A stretch of DNA of 64,000 bases from Hydractinia symbiolongicarpus (taxonomy: Eukaryota; Cnidaria; Hydrozoa; Anthoathecata; Hydractiniidae), in contig NC_079880.1 of NCBI RefSeq assembly GCF_029227915.1, forward strand, positions 560,001 through 624,000, given 5' to 3'. Shown here piece by piece: positions 37,176 through 50,017 of this stretch. A program made the position numbers and the translations under genes. The notes under the pieces were generated by a model. The model was not told the origin of the DNA. It saw nothing but the letters and a program-made list of their open reading frames with translations, and did not search any database. Within the stretch, counting starts at the first letter, position 1. Each line of letters begins with the position of its first letter.

Positions 37176-39425
37176 GCTGTGGTAGCGCTTCATTTAAGAA
37201 TTATGCCAAAAAAAGTCATTTTTTTACTGTGAGACCAATCCTAGCCGTTAGCGCGCAGTGAAGAAATAGCAATAGTTTCAAGAACTACATTTCATTGACT
37301 TTCTAACGGTGTTAGTCCGTTTGAGTTACAACGGTTGGGTCACATATTCGTACCAACATGTATTTAGCAATATTTATCTGATATTACTAGGTTGCTTCGC
37401 TTTTAACAGTGAAACGATTGACTGTGGGACTCAATTGAACTAACTTTGGACTGTAACCTGATAAATTTGATAAATGAGACAATTGAACTCCAAGAAATAA
37501 CATTCTTCTTAATTTGATGTGAATGCCGAAACACAGCGATTACACTGGGCGAAAAAAGAAATAGCGACAGTTTCAAAAACTACATTTCATTGACTTTCTA
37601 ACAGTATCAATCCACTTCAGTTACAACGGTTGCGTCACATATTCGTACCAACATGTATTTAGCGATATTTATCGCATATTACTAGGTTGCATCGCTTTTA
37701 ACAGTGAAACGATTGACTGTGTGACTAAATTGAACTGATTTTGGACTGTGACCTTGTAAATTTTATAATTTGACATGATTGCCGGAACTCAGCGATTACT
37801 CTGGGCGCTGTGGTAGCGCTTCATTTAAGAATTATGCCAAAAAAGTCATTTTTTTACTGTGGGACCAATCCTAGCCGTTAGCGCGCGGTGAAGAAATAGC
37901 AATAGTTTCAAGAACTACAGTTCATTGACTTTCTAACGGTGTCAGTCCGTTTGAGTTACAACGGTTGGGTCACATATTCGTACCAACATGTATTTAGCAA
38001 TATTTATCTGATATTACTAGGTTGCATCGCTTTTAACAGTGAAACGATTGACTGTGGGACTTAATTGAACTAACTTTGGACTGTAACCTGATAAATTTGA
38101 TAAATGAGACAATTGAACTCCAAGAAATAACATTCTTCTTAATTTGATGTGAATGCCCAAACACAGCGATTACACTGGGCGCTGTTGTAGCGCTTCATTT
38201 AAAAATTTAGATAAATAAGTCATTCTTTACTGTGGGACCAATCCTTTCCATTATCGCGCGCTGAAGAAATAGCGATAGTTTCAAAAACTACATTTCATTG
38301 ACTTTTCTAACGGTGTCAGTCCGTTTGAGTTACAACGGTTGGGTCACATATTCGTGCCAACATGTACTTAGCGATATTTTTCTGATATTACTAGGTTGCA
38401 TCGCTTTTAACCATGAAACGATTGACTTTGGGACTTAATTACACTAACTTTGCACTGTCCCATGATAAATGTGATAAATGAGAAAATTGGACTTCAAGAA
38501 ATAACATTCTTTTTTATTTGACATGATTGCCAGAACTAAGAGATTACACTGGGCGCTGTGGTAGCGCTTCGATTCAAAATTAAGATAAAAAAGTTATTTT
38601 TTGCTGAGGAACCAATCCTAGCCGTTAGCGCGCGCTGAAGAAATAGCCATATTTTCAAAAACTACATTTCAGTGCCTTTTCTAACGGTGTCAGTCCGTTT
38701 GATTTACAACGGTTGGGTCACATATTCGTACCAACATGTATTTAGCGATATTTTTCTGATATTACTAGGTTGCATCGCTTTTAACTATGAAACGATTGAC
38801 TGTGGGACTTAATTGAACTAACTTTCGACTGTGACCTGATAAATGTGATAAAGGAGACAATTGGATTCCAAGAAATAACATTCTTCTTAATTCGACGTGA
38901 TTGCCGAAATTCAGCCATCACACTGGGCGCTGTGGTACCGCTTCATTTAAGAATTAAGATAAAAAAAGTCATTTTTTTATTGTGGGACCAATCCTAGCCA
39001 TTTGCGCGCGTTGAAGAAATAGAGACAGTTTCAAATACTACATTTCACTGACTTTCTAACGGTGTCAGTCCGTTTGAGATTCAACAGTTGGGTCACATAT
39101 TCGTACCAACATGTATTTAGCGATATTTTTCTCATATTACTAGATTGCATCGATTTTAACAGTAAAACGATTGACTGTGGGACTAAATTGAACTGATTTT
39201 GGACTGTGACCTAATAAATGTTATAAGTGAGACAAGTTGACTCCAAGAAATAACATTCTTCTTAATTTGACATGATTACCGGAACTCAGCGATTACACTG
39301 GGCTCTGTTGTAGCGCTTCATTTAAAAATTTAGATAAATAAGTCATTCTTTACTGTCGGATTTATCCTATCCGTTATCGCGCGCTGAAGAAATAGCGACA
39401 GTTTAAAAAACTACATTTCATTGAC
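37176..39425 (+). repeat. Large satellite duplication, copy 2 (2,250 bp), out-of-register junction at its left end
   Basis: Copy 2 begins abruptly: CATTTCATTGAC is followed directly by GCTGTGGTAGCG, skipping about 250 bp of normal monomer, so the anchor step there is only 123 bp (37092-37215). Its right end continues normally (CATTGACTATGTACCGG). Copies 1 and 2 differ at a few bases (GAAAGAAGAA against GAAAAAAGAA; GCGCGGTGAAG against GCGCAGTGAAG), so the event is not brand new. Confidence 0.88.
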
Positions 39426-40530
39426 TATGTACCGGTGTCAGTCCGTTTGAGTTATAACGGTTGGGTCACATATTCGTAGCAACATGTATTTTTTGATATT
39501 TTTCAGGTATTACTAGGTTGTATGGCTTTTAACATTGAAACGATTGACGTTGGGACTTAATTTAACTAACTTTGGACTGTGACCTGATAAATGTGATAAA
39601 TGCGATAATTGGATTCCAAGAAATAAAATTCTTCTTAATTTGACATGATTGCCGGAATTTAGCGATTACACTGGGAGCTGTGGTAGCGCTTCAATTAATA
39701 ATTAAGATAAAAAAGTCATCTTTTGCTGTGGGACTAATCCTGGCCGTTAGCGCGCTGAGAAATAGCGACAGTTTCAAAAACTTCATTTCATTGACTTTCT
39801 AACGGCGTCAGTCCGTTTGAGTTACAACGGTTGGGTCACATATTCGTACCATCCATGTATTTAGCGATATTTTTCTGATGTTACTAGGTTGCATCGCCTT
39901 TAACAATGAAACGATTGACTGTGGGACTTAATTGAACTAACTTTGGACTGTGACCTGATAAATGTGATAAAGGAGACAATTGGACTCCAAGAAAAAACAT
40001 TCTTCTTAATTTGACATGATTGCCGAAACTCAGCGATTATACTGGGCGCTGTGGTAGCGCTTCATTTAAGAATTAAGATAAGAAAGTCATTTTTTTTACA
40101 GTGGGACCAATCCTAGCCGTTATCGGTCGCTGAAGAAATAGCGACAGTTTCAAAAACTACAATTCATTTACTTTCTAACGGTGTCAGTCCGTTTGAGTTA
40201 CAACAGTTGGGTCATATATTCGCACCAATATGTATTTAGAGACATTTTTCTGATATTACTAGGTTGCATCGCTTTTAACAGTGAAACGATTGACCGTGGG
40301 ACTTAATTGAACTAACTTTGGACTGCGACCTGATCAATGTGATAAATGAGAAAATTGGACTGCAAGAAAAAAACATTCTTTTTAATTTGACGTGATTGCC
40401 GAAACTCACCGATTACACCGGGCGCTGTGGAAGCGCTTCAATTAAAAATTAAGAAAAGAAAGTCATTCTTTACTTAGGCACCAATCCTAGCTGTTAGCGC
40501 GCGCAGAAGAAATAAAAACAGTTTCAAATA
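39426..40530 (+). repeat. Satellite monomers of the right-flank type
   Basis: Anchors 39715, 40086 and 40462. The first monomer carries the type-2 segment TTTTTTGATATTTTTCAGG with TTGTATGGC. The next has CGTACCATCCATG, a private change also found near 44337. This region recurs at +4,489 bp (12 monomers). Confidence 0.85.
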
Positions 40531-41280
40531 CTACATTTCACTGACTTTCTAACGGTGTCAGTTCGTTTGAGTTTCAACGCTTGGGTCACATATTCGTACC
40601 AACATGTATTTAGAGATATTTATCTGATATTACTAGGATGCATCGCTTTTAACAGTGAAACGATTGACCGTGGGACTTAATTGAACTAACTTTGGACTGC
40701 GACCTGATCAATGTGATAAATGAGAAAATTGGACTGCAAGAAAAAAACATTCTTTTTAATTTGACAAGATTGTCGAAACTCAGCGATTACACTAGGCGCT
40801 GTTGTAGCGCTTCATTTAAGAATTAAGATAAAAAAAGTCATTTTTTTACTGTGGGACCAATCCTAGCCGATAGCACGCGCTGAACAAAGAGGGACAGTTT
40901 AAAAAGCTACATTTCATTGACTTCTAACGGTGTCAGTCCGTTTGAGTGGCAACGGTTGGGTCACATATTCGTACCAACATGTATTTAGCGATATTTTTCT
41001 GATATTACTAGGTTGCATCGCTTTTAACTATGAAACAATTGACGGTGGGACTTAATTGAACTCATTATGCACTGTCACCTGATAAATGTGATAAAGGAGA
41101 CAATTGGACTCCAAGAAATATCGTTCTTCTTAATTTGACATGATTGCCGAAACTCAGCGATTACTCTGGGCGCTGTGGTAGCGCTTCATTTAAGAATTAT
41201 GCCAAAAAAAGTTATTTTTTTACTGTGAGACCAATCCTAGCCGTTAGCGCGCAGTGAAGAAATAGCAATAGTTTCAAGAA
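40531..41280 (+). repeat. 2-monomer unit, copy 1 (750 bp)
   Basis: Begins at CTACATTTCACTGAC. Private variants TCAGTTCGTTTGAGTTTC, GATTGACCGTGGGAC, GACCTGATCAATG, GAGGGACAGTTTAAAAAG and CAATTGACGGTGG all recur at exactly +750 bp. Confidence 0.88.
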
Positions 41281-42030
41281 CTACATTTCACTGACTTTCT
41301 AACGGTGTCAGTTCGTTTGAGTTTCAACGCTTGGGTCACATATTCGTACCAACATGTATTTAGAGATATTTATCTGATATTACTAGGATGCATCGCTTTT
41401 AACAGTGAAACGATTGACCGTGGGACTTAATTGAACTAACTTTGGACTGCGACCTGATCAATGTGATAAATGAGAAAATTGGACTGCAAGAAAAAAACAT
41501 TCTTTTTAATTTGACAAGATTGTCGAAACTCAGCGATTACACTAGGCGCTGTTGTAGCGCTTCATTTAAGAATTAAGATAAAAAAAGTCATTTTTTTACT
41601 GTGGGACCAATCCTAGCCGATAGCACGCGCTGAACAAAGAGGGACAGTTTAAAAAGCTACATTTCATTGACTTCTAACGGTGTCAGTCCGTTTGAGTGGC
41701 AACGGTTGGGTCACATATTCGTACCAACATGTATTTAGCGATATTTTTCTGATATTACTAGGTTGCATCGCTTTTAACTATGAAACAATTGACGGTGGGA
41801 CTTAATTGAACTCATTATGCACTGTCACCTGATAAATGTGATAAAGGAGACAATTGGACTCCAAGAAATATCGTTCTTCTTAATTTGACATGATTGCCGA
41901 AACTCAGCGATTACTCTGGGCGCTGTGGTAGCGCTTCATTTAAGAATTATGCCAAAAAAAGTTATTTTTTTACTGTGAGACCAATCCTAGCCGTTAGCGC
42001 GCAGTGAAGAAATAGCAATAGTTTCAAGAA
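41281..42030 (+). repeat. 2-monomer unit, copy 2 (750 bp)
   Basis: Matches 40531-41280 with no difference seen in the parts compared. The next monomer at 42031 begins CTACATTTCATTGAC, which is the other variant and sets the right boundary. The hybrid left end (GCAGTGAAG type joined to the TCAGTTCG type) is what an unequal exchange between two subfamilies would give. Confidence 0.87.
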
Positions 42031-42334
42031 CTACATTTCATTGACTTTCTAACGGTGTCAGTCCGTTTGAGTTACAACGGTTGGGTCACATATTCGTACC
42101 AACATGTATTTAGCAATATTTATCTGATATTACTAGGTTGCATCGCTTTTAACAGTGAAACGATTGACTGTGGGACTTAATTGAACTAACTTTGGACTGT
42201 AACCTGATAAATTTGATAAATGAGACAATTGAACTCCAAGAAATAAAATTCTTCTTAATTTGATGTGAATGCCGAAACACAGCGATTACACTGGGCGCTG
42301 TTGTAGCGCTTCACTTAAAAATTTAGATAAATAA

Positions 42335-43557
42335 GTCATTCTTTACTGTGGGACCAATCCTTTCCATTATCGGGCGCTGAAGAAATAGCGATAGTTTCAA
42401 AAACTACATTTCATTGACTTTTCTAACGGTGTCAGTCCGTTTGAGTTACAACGGTTGGGTCACATATTCGTGCCAACATGTACTTAGCGATATTTTTCTG
42501 ATATTACTAGGTTGCATCGCTTTTAACCATGAAACGATTGACTTTGGGACTTAATTACACTAACTTTGCACTGTCCCATGATAAATGTGATAAATGAGAA
42601 AATTGGGCTTCAAGAAATAACATTCTTTTTTATTTGACATGATTGCCGGAACTAAGAGATTACACTGGGCGCTGTGGTAGCGCTTCGATTCAAAATTAAG
42701 ATAAAAAAGTTATTTTTTGCTGAGGAACCAATCCTAGCCGTTAGCGCGCGCTGAAGAAATAGCCATATTTTCAAAAACTACATTTCAGTGTCTTTTCTAA
42801 CGGTGTCAGTCCGTTTGATTTACAACGGTTGGGTCACATATTCGTACCAACATGTATTTAGCGATATTTTTCTGATATTACTAGGTTGCATCGCTTTTAA
42901 CTATGAAACGATTGACTGTGGGACTTAATTGAACTAACTTTCGACTGTGACCTGATAAATGTGATAAAGGAGACAATTGGATTCCAAGAAATAACATTCT
43001 TCTTAATTCGACATGATTGCCGAAATTTAGCGATCACACTGGGCGCTGTGGTACCGCTTCATTTAAGAATTAAGATAAAAAAAGTCATTTTTTTATTGTG
43101 GGACCAATCCTAGCCATTTGCGCGCGTTGAAGAAATAGAGACAGTTTTAAATACTACATTTCACTGACTTTCTAACGGTGTCAGTCCGTTTGAGATTTAA
43201 CAGTTGGGTCACATATTCGTACCAACATGTATTTAGCGATATTTTTCTCATATTACTAGATTGCATCGATTTTAACAGTAAAACGATTGACTGTGGGACT
43301 AAATTGAACTGATTTTGGACTGTGACCTAATAAATGTTATAAGTGAGACAAGTTGACTCCAAGAAATAACATTCTTCTTAATTTGACATGATTACCGGAA
43401 CTCAGCGATTACACTGGGCTCTGTTGTAGCGCTTCATTTAAAAAATTAGATAAATAAGTCATTCTTTACTGTCGGATTTATCCTGTCCGTTATCGCGCGC
43501 TGAAGAAATAGCGACAGTTTAAAAAACTACCTTTCATTGACTTTGTAACGGTGTCAG
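42335..43557 (+). repeat. Dispersed third copy of the 35969-37170 and 38219-39420 satellite segment
   Basis: Carries the same unusual markers (GACTTTGGGACTTAATTACAC, GCTGAGGAACC, TTATTGTGGGACC, CGGATTTATCCT) with several private substitutions of its own. It lies 4,116 bp (11 monomers) downstream of copy 2. Its end continues in normal register (CTTTCATTGACTTTGTAACGG), so it preserves the state before the out-of-register join. Confidence 0.83.
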
Positions 43558-43830
43558 TCCGTTTGAGTTATAACAGTTGGGTCACATATTCATACCAACA
43601 TGTATTTAGCGATATTTATCTGATATTACTAGGTTGCATCGCTTTTAACAGTGAAACGATTGACTGTGGGACTTAATTGAACTACCTTTGGACTGTGACC
43701 TGATAAATGTGATAAATGAGAAAATTGAACTTCAAGAAATAACATTATTCTTAATTTGACATGATTGCCGGAACTCAGCGATTACACTGGGCACTGTGGT
43801 AGCGCTTCATTTAAACATTTAGATTAATAA

Positions 43831-46068
43831 GTCATTTTTTACTGTGGGACCAATCCTAGCCGTTATAGCGCGCTGAAGAAATAGCGACAGCTTCAAAAAC
43901 TACATTTTATTGAATTTCAAACAGTATCAATCCGTTTGAGTTACAACGGTTGAGTCACATATTCTTAGCAACATGTATTTTTTGATATTTTTCAGGTATT
44001 ACTAGGTTGTATGGCTTTTAACATTGAAACGATTGACGTTGGGACTTAATTTAACTAACTTTGGACTGTGACCTGATAAATGTGATAAATGCGATAATTG
44101 GATTCCAAGAAATAAAATTCTTCTTAATTTGACATGATTGCCGGAATTTAGCGATTACACTGGGAGCTGTGGTAGCGCTTCAATTAATAATTAAGATAAA
44201 AAAGTCATCTTTTGCTGTGGGACTAATCCTGGCCGTTAGCGCACTGAGAAATAGCGACAGTTTCAAAAACTTCATTTCATTGACTTTCTAACGGTGTCAG
44301 TCCGTTTGAGTTACAACGGTTGGGTCACATATTCGTACCATCCATGTATTTAGCGATATTTTTCTGATGTTAATAGGTTGCATCGCCTTTAACAATGAAA
44401 CGATTGACTGTGGGACTTAATTGAACTAACTTTGGACTGTGACCTGATAAATGTGATAAATGAGACAATTGGACTCCAAGAAATAACATTCTTCTTAATT
44501 TGACATGATTGCCAAAACTCAGCGATTAAACTTGGCGCTGTGGTAGCGCTTCATTTAAGAATTAAGATAAGAAACTCATTTTTTTTACTGTGGGACCCAT
44601 CCTAGCCGTTATCGCGCGCTGAAGAAATAGCGACAGTTTCAAAAACTACAATTTATTGACTTTCTAACGGTGTCAGTCCGTTTGAGTTACAACAGTTGGG
44701 TCATATATTCGCACCAATATGTATTTAGAGACATTTTTCTGATATTACTAGGTTGCATCGCTTTAAACAATGAAACGATTAACTGTGGGACTTATTTGAA
44801 CTAACTTTGGACTGTGACCTGATAAATGTGATAAATGAGACAATTGGACTCCAAGAAATAACATTCTTTTTAATTTGACGTGATCGCCGGAACTCAACGA
44901 TTACACTAGGCTCTGTGGTAGCGCTTCATTTAAGAGTTTAGATAAATAAGCCATTCTTTACTGTGGGACCAATCCTAGCAGTTATCGCGCGCTGAAGAAA
45001 TAGCGACAGCTTCAAAAACTACATTTCATTGAATTTCAAACAGTATCAATCCGTTTGAGTTACAACGGTTGAGTCACATATTCGTAGCAACATGTATTTT
45101 TTGATATTTTTCAGGTATTACTAGGTTCTATGGCTTTTAACATTGAAACGATTGACGTTGGGACTTAATTTAACTAACTTTGGACTGTGACCTGATAAAT
45201 GTGATAAATGCGATAATTGGATTCCAAGAAATAAAATTCTTCTTAATTTGACATGATTGTCGGAATTTAGCGATTACACTGGGAGCTGTGGTAGCGCTTC
45301 AATTAATAATTAAGATAAAAAAGTCATCTTTTGCTGTGGGACTAATCCTGGCCGTTAGCGCGCTGAAGAAATAGCGACAGTTTCAAAAACTTCATTTCAT
45401 TGACTTTCTAACGGTGTCAGTCCGTTTGAGTTACAACGGTTGGGTCACATATTCGTACCAACATGTATTTAGCGATATTTTTCTGATGTTACTAGGTTGC
45501 ATCGTCTTTAACAATGAAACGATTGACTGTGGGACTTAATTGAACTAACTTTGGACTGTGACCTGATAAATGTGATAAAGGAGACAATTGGACTCCAAGA
45601 AAAAACATTCTTCTTAATTTGACATGATTGCCGAAACTCAGCGATTACACTGGGCGCTGTGGTAGCGCTTCATTTAAGAATTAAGATAAGAAAGTCATTT
45701 TTTTTACTGTGGGACCAATCCTAGCCGTTATCGGGCGCTGAAGAAATAGCGACAGTTTCAAAAACTACAATTCATTGACTTTCTAACGGTGTCAGTCCGT
45801 TTGAGTTACAACAGTTGGGTCATATATTCGCACCAATATGTATTTAGAGACATTTTTCTGATATTACTAGGTTGCATCGCTTTCAACAATGAAACGATTA
45901 ACTGTGGGACTTATTTGAACTAACTTTGGACTGTGACCTGATAAATGTGATAAATGAGACAATTGGACTCCAAGAAATAATATTCTTCTCAATTTGACGT
46001 GATTCCCGAAACTCACCGATTACACCGGGCGCTGTGGAAGCGCTTCAATTAAAAATTAAGAAAAGAAA
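43831..46068 (+). repeat. Two copies of a 3-monomer unit (1,119 bp)
   Basis: Units 43831-44949 and 44950-46068. Each has a GAATTTCAAACAGTATCAATCC / TTTTTTGATATTTTTCAGG monomer, a TCATCTTTTGCTGTGGGACTAATCC monomer and a GCACCAATATGTATTTAGAGAC monomer. The first copy has CGTACCATCCATG and GCGCACTGAGAAATAG where the second has CGTACCAACATG and GCGCGCTGAAGAAATAG. A related set lies near 39.5-40.4 kb. Confidence 0.84.
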
Positions 46069-49000
46069 GTCATTTTTTACTTAGGCACCAATCCTAGCTG
46101 TTAGCGCGCGCCGAAGAAATAAAAACAGTTTCAAATACTACATTTCACTGACTTTCTAACGGTGTCAGTTCGTTTGAGTATCAACGCTTGGGTCACATAT
46201 TCGTACCAACATGTATTTAGAGATATTTATCTGATATTACTAGGATGCATCGCTTTTAACAGTGAAACGATTGACCGTGGGACTTAATTGAACTAACTTT
46301 GGACTGCGACCTGATCAATGTGATAAATGAGAAAATTGGACTGCAAGAAAAAAACATTCTTCTTAATTTGACAAGATTGTCGAAACTCAGCGATTACACT
46401 AGGCGCTGTGGTAGCGCTTCATTTAAGAATTAAGATAAAAAAAGTCATTTTTTTACTGTGGGACCAATCCTAGCCGTTAGCGCGCGCTGAAGAAATAGCG
46501 ACAGTTTCAAAAACTACATTTCATTGACTTCCTAACGCTGTCAGTCCGTTTGAGTTTAAACGGTTGGGTCACATATTCGTACCAACATGTATTTCTTGAT
46601 ACTTTTCGGGTATTACTATGTTGAATGGCTTTTAACAGCGAAACGATTGACTGCGGGACTTAATTGATCTGATTATGGACTGTGACCCTGTAAATGTGAA
46701 AGCGAGACAATTGGACTTCAAGAAATAACATTCTTCTTAATTTGAAATGATTGCCGAAACTCACCGATTACACCAGGCGCTGTGGAAGCGCTTCAATTAA
46801 AAATTAAGATAAGAAAGTCATTTTTTACTTAGGCACCAATCCTAGCTGTTAGCGCGCGCCGAAGAAATAAAAACAGTTTCAAATACTACATTTCACTGAC
46901 TTTCTAACGGTGTCAGTTCGTTTAAGTTTCAACGCTTGGGTCACATATTCGTACCAACATGTATTTAGAGATATTTATCTGATATTACTAGGATGCATCG
47001 CTTTTAACAGTGAAACGATTGACCGTGGGACTTAATTGAACTAACTTTTGACTATGACCTGATAAATGTGATAAATAAAAAAATTGGACTCCAAGAAATA
47101 GCATTCTTCTTAATTTGACATGATTGCATAAACTCAGCGATTACACTGGGCGCTGTTGTAGCGCTTCATTTAAAAATTTAAATTAATAAGTCATTTTTTA
47201 CTGTGGGACCAATTCTAGCCGTTATCGCGCCCTGAAGAAATAGCGACAGTTTCAGAAACTTCATTTCATTGACTTTCTAACGGTGTCAGTCCGTTTGAGT
47301 TACAACGGTTTCGTAACATATTCGTACCAACATGAATTTAGCGATATTTTCCTGATATTACTAGGTTTCATCGCCTTTAACAATAAAATGATTGACTGTG
47401 GGACTTAATTGAACTAAATTTTGACTGTGACCTGAGAAATGTGATAAATGAAAAAATTGGACTCCAAGAAATAGCATTCTTCTTAATTTGATATGATTGC
47501 CTAAACTCAGCGTTTACACTGGGCGCTGTTGTAGCGCTTCATCTAAAAATTTAAATTAATAAGTCATTTTTTACTGTGGGACCAATCTTAGCCGTTATCG
47601 CGCATTGAAGAAATAGCGACAGTTCAAAAACTTCTTTTCATTGACTTTCTAACGATGTCAGTCCGTTTGAGTTTCAACGCTTGGGTCACATATTCGTACC
47701 AACATGAATTTAGCGATATTTTTCTGATATTACTAGGTTGCATCGCCTTTAACAATGAAACGATTGACTGTAGGACTTAATTAAACTAACTTTGGACTGT
47801 GAACTGATAAATGTGATAAATGAGACAATTGGACTCCAAGAAATAACATTCTTCTTAATTTGACGTGATTGCCGGAACTCAACGATTACACTAGGCTCTG
47901 TGGTAGCGCTTCATTTAAGAATTTAAATAAATAAGACATTCTTTACTGTGGGACCAATCCTAGCAGTTATCGCGCGCTGAAGAAATAGCGACAGCTTCAA
48001 AAACTACATTTCATTGAATTTCAAACAGTATCAATCCGTTTGAGTTACAACGGTTGAGCCACATATTCGTAGCAACATGTATTTTTGATATTTTTCAGGT
48101 ATTACTAGGTTGTATGGCTTTTAACATTGAAACGATTGACGTTGGGATTTAATTTAACTAACTTTGGACTGTGACCTGATAAATGTGAACTCAGCGATTG
48201 CACTGGGCGCTGTGGTAGCCGTTATCGCGCGCTGAAGAAATAGCGACAGTTTCAAAAACTACATAAGAAAGTCATTTTTTACTTAGGCACCAATCCTAGC
48301 TGTTAGCGCGCGCCGAAGAAATAAAAACAGTTTCAAATACAACATTTCACTGACTTTCTAACGGTGTCAGTTCGTTTGAGTTTCAACGCTTGGGTCACAT
48401 ATTCGTACCAACATGTATTTAGAGATATTTATCTGATATTACCAGGATGCATCGCTTTTAACAGTGAAACAATTGACCGTGGGACTTAATTGAACTAACT
48501 TTGGACTGGGACCTGATCAATGTGATAAATGAGAAAATTGGAATGCAAGAAAAACAATTCTTCTTAATTTGACATGATTGCCGAAACTCAGCGATTACAC
48601 TGGGCGCTGTGGTAGCGCTTCAATTCAGAATTAAGATAAGAAAGTCATTTTTTACTGAGGGACCAATCCTAGCCGTTAGCGCGCGCTGAAGAAATAGTGA
48701 AAGGTTCAAAAACTTCATTTCATTGACTTTCTAACGGTGTCAGTCCGTTTGAGTTACAACGGTTGCGTAACATTTTCGTACCAACATGAATTTAGCGATA
48801 TTTTCCTGATATTACTAGGCTTCATCGCCTTTAACAATAAAATGATTGACTGTGGGACTTAATTGAACTAAATTTTGAGTGTGACCTGATAAATGTGATA
48901 AATGAAAAAATTGGACTCCAACAAATAGCATTCTTCTTAATTTGATATGATTGCCTAAACTTAGCGTTTACACTGGGCGCTGTTGTAGCGCTTCATTTAA

Positions 49001-49389
49001 AAATTTAAATTAATAAGTCATTTTTTACTGTGGGACCAATCTTAGCCGTTATCGCGCGCTGTAGAAATAGCGACAGTTTCTAAAACTTCTTTTCATTGAA
49101 TTTCTAACGATGTCAGTCCGTTTGAGTTACAACGGTTGTGTCACATATTTGTACCAGCATGAACTTAGCGATATGTTTCTGATATTACTAGGTTGCATCG
49201 CCTTTAACAATGAAACGATTGGCTGTAGGACTTAATTAAACTAACTTTGGACTGTGACCTGATAAATGTGATAAATGAGACAATTGGACTCCAAGTAATA
49301 ACATTCTTCTTAATTTGACGTGATTGCCGGAACTCAACGATTACACTAGGCTCTGTGGTAGCGCTTCATTTAAGAATTTAGATAAATAA
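46069..49389 (+). repeat. Mixed right-flank satellite monomers, with a highly deleted unit near 48.19-48.27 kb
   Basis: Contains ACTTAGGCACCAATCC monomers (46083, 46831 and 48285), TTTAAATTAATAAGTC / GCGCCCTGAAG monomers and type-2 monomers. The anchor step 47935-48271 is 336 bp and contains three joins: AAATGTGAACTCAGCG (48181), GTGGTAGCCGTTATCG (near 48210) and ACTACATAAGAAAGTC (near 48262). The first two joins are shared with the 628-bp dimers further right; the third is unique. No gene is visible. Confidence 0.85.
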
Positions 49390-50017
49390 GACATTCTTTA
49401 CTGCGGGACCAATCCTAGCAGTTATCGCGCGCTGAAGAAATAGCGACAGCTTCAAAAACTACATTTTATTGAATTTCAAATAGTATCAATCCGTTTGAGT
49501 TACAGCGGTTGAGCCACATATTCGTAGCAACATGTATTTTTTGATATTTTTCAGGTATTACTAGGTTGTATGGCTTTTAACATTGAAACGATTGACGTTG
49601 GGATTTAATTTAACTAACTTTGGACTGTGACCTGATAAATGTGAACTCAGCGATTGCACTGGGCGCTGTGGTAGCCGTTATCGCGCGCTGAAGAAATAGC
49701 GACAGTTTCAAAAACTACATTTCATTGACTTTCTAACGGTGTCAGTCCGTTTGAGTTACAACGGTTGGGTCACATATTTGTACCAACATGTATTTCTTGA
49801 TACTTTTCGGGTATTACTAGGTTGTATGGCTTTTAACAGCGAAACGATTGACTGCGGGACTTAATTGAACTGACTATGGACTGTGACCCTGTAAATGTGA
49901 AAGCGAGACAATTGGACTTCAAGAAATAACATTCTTCTTAATTTGAAATGATTGCCGAAACTCACCGATTACACCGGGCGCTGTGGAAGCGCTTCAATTA
50001 AAAATTAAGATAAGAAA
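49390..50017 (+). repeat. Short dimer, right-hand family, copy 1 (628 bp)
   Basis: Two monomers with two internal deletions: AAATGTG joined to AACTCAGCGATTGC at about 49643, and GTGGTAG joined to CCGTTATCGCG at about 49673. The combined loss is 118 bp. It is followed by a type-2 monomer with TTCTTGATACTTTTCGGG. Confidence 0.86.
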
